This document shows, in pieces, positions 3,205 through 6,115 of a stretch of 6,115 nt of DNA (the stretch's first letter is position 1; every line of letters begins with the position of its first letter). The notes under the pieces were generated by a model that searched no databases, was not told the DNA's origin, and worked only from the letters and a program-made list of their open reading frames with translations. A program made the translations under genes and the position numbers. Source of the DNA: Bacteroidales bacterium UBA6207 (GTDB taxonomy: Bacteria; Bacteroidota; Bacteroidia; Bacteroidales; F082); assembly GCA_002421995.1 (NCBI GenBank), contig DISP01000075.1, positions 1 through 6,115 of the forward strand, written 5' to 3'.

Positions 3205-5862
3205 CTACTCACTCAATTGTCCCACCCTATTCACCACGCTGTAGGCAACGTCGGCAAACTCACTGTAATGCGCTTTTCCGCAATGTATCTTCAATTGTTC
3301 GTCCTTGCTTAGTTTCTGCAGATCAACAGTGCCGGTGCCGGTTTCCTTGGTTTCGGCCACAAAATATACCCGGGTATCGCCTTCAAAAACAATGGCCCAG
3401 TCGGGGTTGTAGTTGCCGATGGGTGTAGGTATTTTAAACCAGTTTGGCAGCTTAAAATAAAACTGCACTTGCTCACTCGATTCACAATCTTTCGCAAAAC
3501 GGCTCTCAACTCCCGAATCAAGTGGCATATATGCTTCATAAATCGTTTTTGAAGGATCGTTTATCCTGTGCGCAAATTCATTCAGATACACTTCAAAGTC
3601 TTTGTCGTCAAACAATTCGAGCGAATAGTATTCGCTGTTGCCTGACCGATGGTATTTGATACCTTCGATCATCAGTTCATACAGGCAGCGCCTGATGGCT
3701 TGCGAGGCAAGGTCAAGAAACAATTGCGGATTGATGATCAACTCATTCATCCGCCCCGATTTGCTTAAGATCTCCTGAATTGTTGACCGCGTTAATTCTG
3801 TTTTGCTTTGTATATATCCCAACACATCGGGTATCTGCCATGCATATCCACCATACGATTCTATCTTATCGCCCGCATAAGTGGCGCCTACACCTTCGCC
3901 TGTCATGGTCACCCTCACTTTTGTTGAGCGAATGGCGGGTGCTTTGATCGCTCCCATCTCTTTGATGGCTTTTGCTGCACTTGCTATCAGTTCGGTCGTG
4001 GAGTAGTTCACCCTGTAGGTCGTCTTTGCTTTGATCTTCTCCCAGATTTCAATAAAACGCGGATCGGCTTCAAACCCTTTGCGGTAAGTTATGTGTTTCC
4101 GGTCTTTGATGTTTTTGATCCTTCCGCTGAACTGCACGCCACAATCTTCTTCAATCTCTTGTTGCAGTGCTTTGGCAAAATCTTCGTACGATTCGTTTGC
4201 CACAACAGTCAACCGGTTGATGGATTTGTCATAAATCCTTTTTCCATCCTGGTCAACAGCAAGCCTGAGGCCGCGTCCGATTTCCTGACGTTTTTTGATT
4301 TCCGATTTTGTTTCGTTGAGGGTGCATATCTGAAACACATTCGGATTGTCCCATCCTTCGCGCAGGGCCGAATGCGAAAAAATGAACCGAAGCGGATTGT
4401 CAATGTCCAACAGTTTTTCCTTGTCTTTCATGATAAGGTTGTAGGTGTCGTCGTCGGCCTGCGTTTCGCCCGTAGTGTCTTTTATCTTTCCTTTCTTGTC
4501 TTGCGAAAAATAGCCGTTATGAACCACCTCCACGGCGAAACTATCCAATGACTTAAACGCTGGTTTCGACACAAGTTCTTTGTAGATTTCTCCGAACCAA
4601 AGTGCAAACTTGCCGGGCACGGGCTGGCCCGATGCATCGTATTGCCGGTAGTTGGCCACCTTGTCAACAAAGAAAAGCGACAATACTTTGATGCCTGAAG
4701 GCCTCAACCTCAATTCCTTCTTCAGGTGTTCTTCAATGGTTTTACGCATCTGAAACCGCATCACCTCGTCTGTCAGGTCGCCCTGCCTGTCGCCTTGATA
4801 AAGCACATTTCCGTTCGATAAGGAAATACATTGGTTGGCTGCATCTATTTCTTCAATGATGTATCCGTTTGCATAGAGTTCGCGCCCGTTCGAAAGCTGA
4901 TAAAGGTCGTCGCCGGCCTTCACGCTGAGGGTTCTTTTTGCTGCCCCCTGTTTATCATTCACCCAAACCGTCACTTTTGCTGTTACCTTTGTTTTGCCTG
5001 CCGTCACAGCCTCCACCGCTATAAAGGCATCGTTGCCGGTGTTTTCCTCCACGATGGAGTCAACCTCAATCTGTTTTACCAGTCCCAGATCATAGGCTTT
5101 CACCGGATTCAGGCTATACACAAGGTTGTATTGTGTTTTGTGCGTGGCCGAGTAACGCAGCGTACAAAGCGGGTTTAAATTTTCAATGGCCGCAATGCGT
5201 TTACCGGTTTCCATGTTCTGCGGCTCATCCACAATCACAACCGGATGTGTTGCCCGCAAAAATTCAACAGGCCGCTGACCGTTGAGCTTATCGTTTGCTT
5301 TGTTGATGATGTTTTCATCTTTGGCAAACGAATCAATGTTGATCACCAGTACCTCGATGTTGTTGCCGGTGGAAAAACTGCGTAGCGCAGAAACTTTGGT
5401 GCTGTCGTACACCTGAAAATGCAGCGGCACCTGATCGTAGAGGTTCTGAAAATGGGTGTGCGTGATCTCGAGGTTTTTCAACACGCCTTCGCGAATGGCT
5501 ACAGATGGCACAACGATGACGTATTTTCTGAAACCATATTGTTTGAAGAGTTCGTAAATGCTTCGCAGATACACATAGGTTTTCCCTGTACCCGTTTCCA
5601 TTTCAACAGAAAAATGCAAGCCATCCAGCTTGTCCGATAAAGGCAGGTCGTTGTTTCGTTGGATGGTCTGCAAATTTTCGAGCAACTGCTCCTCTGTCAG
5701 CATGAGCCTGTTTCCGATACCGTTGATCAAATCCAGCCTGCCGGTTTCTTCCAGCTTAAACTCCCTTGCAGCATCTTCCATCGGCTGCCCCTCAAACAGG
5801 CCGGTGATGGCTTTGATGGCATCGTGCTGGTATTGCAGATTAGGCTCGAAGGAGAGTTTCAT
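3205..5862 (-). CDS. res: Type III restriction-modification system, restriction subunit Res
   Basis: The 885-residue product is within the usual length for Res proteins. It starts with the typical MKLSFEPNLQYQHDAI, an aromatic/glutamine segment ahead of the helicase core. Superfamily 2 motifs follow: Walker A METGTGKT (88-95), DEPQ box (212-215), SAT (238-240), a SALREGWDNPNVFQI segment (498-512) and motif VI QEIGRGLR (526-533). A strand-rich insert (about 265-360) separates the two RecA-like lobes. The C-terminal nuclease motif is P820-D821 followed by E837-T838-K839, the PD-(D/E)xK arrangement. In this family Res joins a Mod methyltransferase, hydrolyses ATP and cuts beside unmethylated asymmetric sites arranged head to head. 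No catalytic residue is missing, so it should be active if Mod is present. Mod is not in the window and is expected to the right. The ATG at 5862 overlaps the stop of the previous gene as ATGA, which implies translational coupling and one operon. Family assignment is very secure. Confidence 0.97.
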   Translation of the reverse strand: MKLSFEPNLQYQHDAIKAITGLFEGQPMEDAAREFKLEETGRLDLINGIGNRLMLTEEQLLENLQTIQRNNDLPLSDKLDGLHFSVEMETGTGKTYVYLRSIYELFKQYGFRKYVIVVPSVAIREGVLKNLEITHTHFQNLYDQVPLHFQVYDSTKVSALRSFSTGNNIEVLVINIDSFAKDENIINKANDKLNGQRPVEFLRATHPVVIVDEPQNMETGKRIAAIENLNPLCTLRYSATHKTQYNLVYSLNPVKAYDLGLVKQIEVDSIVEENTGNDAFIAVEAVTAGKTKVTAKVTVWVNDKQGAAKRTLSVKAGDDLYQLSNGRELYANGYIIEEIDAANQCISLSNGNVLYQGDRQGDLTDEVMRFQMRKTIEEHLKKELRLRPSGIKVLSLFFVDKVANYRQYDASGQPVPGKFALWFGEIYKELVSKPAFKSLDSFAVEVVHNGYFSQDKKGKIKDTTGETQADDDTYNLIMKDKEKLLDIDNPLRFIFSHSALREGWDNPNVFQICTLNETKSEIKKRQEIGRGLRLAVDQDGKRIYDKSINRLTVVANESYEDFAKALQQEIEEDCGVQFSGRIKNIKDRKHITYRKGFEADPRFIEIWEKIKAKTTYRVNYSTTELIASAAKAIKEMGAIKAPAIRSTKVRVTMTGEGVGATYAGDKIESYGGYAWQIPDVLGYIQSKTELTRSTIQEILSKSGRMNELIINPQLFLDLASQAIRRCLYELMIEGIKYHRSGNSEYYSLELFDDKDFEVYLNEFAHRINDPSKTIYEAYMPLDSGVESRFAKDCESSEQVQFYFKLPNWFKIPTPIGNYNPDWAIVFEGDTRVYFVAETKETGTGTVDLQKLSKDEQLKIHCGKAHYSEFADVAYSVVNRVGQLSE

Positions 5863-6115
5863 TGCAAATAATTTAATGATCGGTATGCTTTTCTTACTTC
5901 TTCCTTAAAACTTTGATAAGAATTCAGATCATCTAATTTGCCGAGACTTATTTTTTGGCCAATATTTTGGTACAAATCTTCTATTTTCAAATCTTTTCTT
6001 TTTCTCCTTGTTAGTTCATGCCGGGCAATTCTTATTGCTTCAGATACAATAGCTTTCGGATCGGCATACTGTTCAGGGTTCTTGTATATTCCCAATTCAA
6101 CATCCGATTTGTTCG
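5859..6115 (-). CDS. Unrecognised protein, C-terminal part, translationally coupled to res (5' end beyond window)
   Basis: The frame is open from the right edge to a TGA at 5861-5859, giving at least 85 residues. A TTG at 6095 could serve as a start, but the frame continues upstream of it and no in-frame ATG precedes it here, so the true start is probably outside the window. The visible part is charged and probably mostly helical, rich in lysine and arginine (for example ELTRRKRKDLKIEDLYQ), and ends SLNYLQ. There is no membrane segment or catalytic motif. It does not look like the C-terminus of a type III Mod protein, so it may be a third gene between mod and res. By hand count the last 235 bases are about 35% G+C, clearly below most of res. 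That suggests a separate origin. I cannot name a family. Confidence 0.75.
   Translation of the reverse strand, partial: NKSDVELGIYKNPEQYADPKAIVSEAIRIARHELTRRKRKDLKIEDLYQNIGQKISLGKLDDLNSYQSFKEEVRKAYRSLNYLQ

Overview
The window looks like a defence-type accessory region from a Bacteroidota chromosome. All supported genes are on the minus strand. The phylum call is inference. It rests on the lack of Shine-Dalgarno sequences ahead of the starts, AT-rich leaders, a promoter of the Bacteroidota -33/-7 type (TTGACA, 18 bases, TATTTTTG) ahead of the XRE-ImmA gene, and the palindromic spacer elements.

Layout, read in the direction of transcription (right to left). At the right edge lies the C-terminal part of an AT-rich, lysine-rich gene that I do not recognise (5859-6115). 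It overlaps the next start by four bases (ATGA). That next gene is a full-length type III restriction endonuclease subunit, Res (3205-5862), with intact helicase motifs and a C-terminal PD-(D/E)xK nuclease motif. Its partner methyltransferase (Mod) is not in the window and would be expected further right. After the Res stop the same frame stays open for 21 more protein-like codons. A gene-free spacer of about 1.5 kb follows (1704-3204). It is dense in short repeats and dyads: a 3 x 24-bp tandem repeat, a 4 x 8-bp repeat, three TTGCAA boxes spaced 11 bp apart, an 11-bp perfect inverted repeat, a 15-bp imperfect inverted repeat, and two GACCCC-GGA-GGGGTC-type hairpins between direct repeats.

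Left of the spacer is an XRE helix-turn-helix protein fused to an ImmA/IrrE (COG2856) metallopeptidase (648-1703). It has its own recognisable promoter and possible operators. A 243-bp gap separates it from a gene that runs off the left edge (404 to 1), whose product has the C-terminal pattern of a PIN-fold ribonuclease. XRE-ImmA regulators beside PIN-like proteins are a known toxin-antitoxin-like arrangement. The simplest reading is a stress- or phage-responsive regulator/toxin module next to a type III restriction-modification operon. The two transcription units need not act together.

The most useful leads are the partly degenerate PIN-like partner, the unidentified gene translationally coupled to res, the open frame after the res stop, and the phased TTGCAA boxes. 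No RNA gene, CRISPR array or transposase was found.
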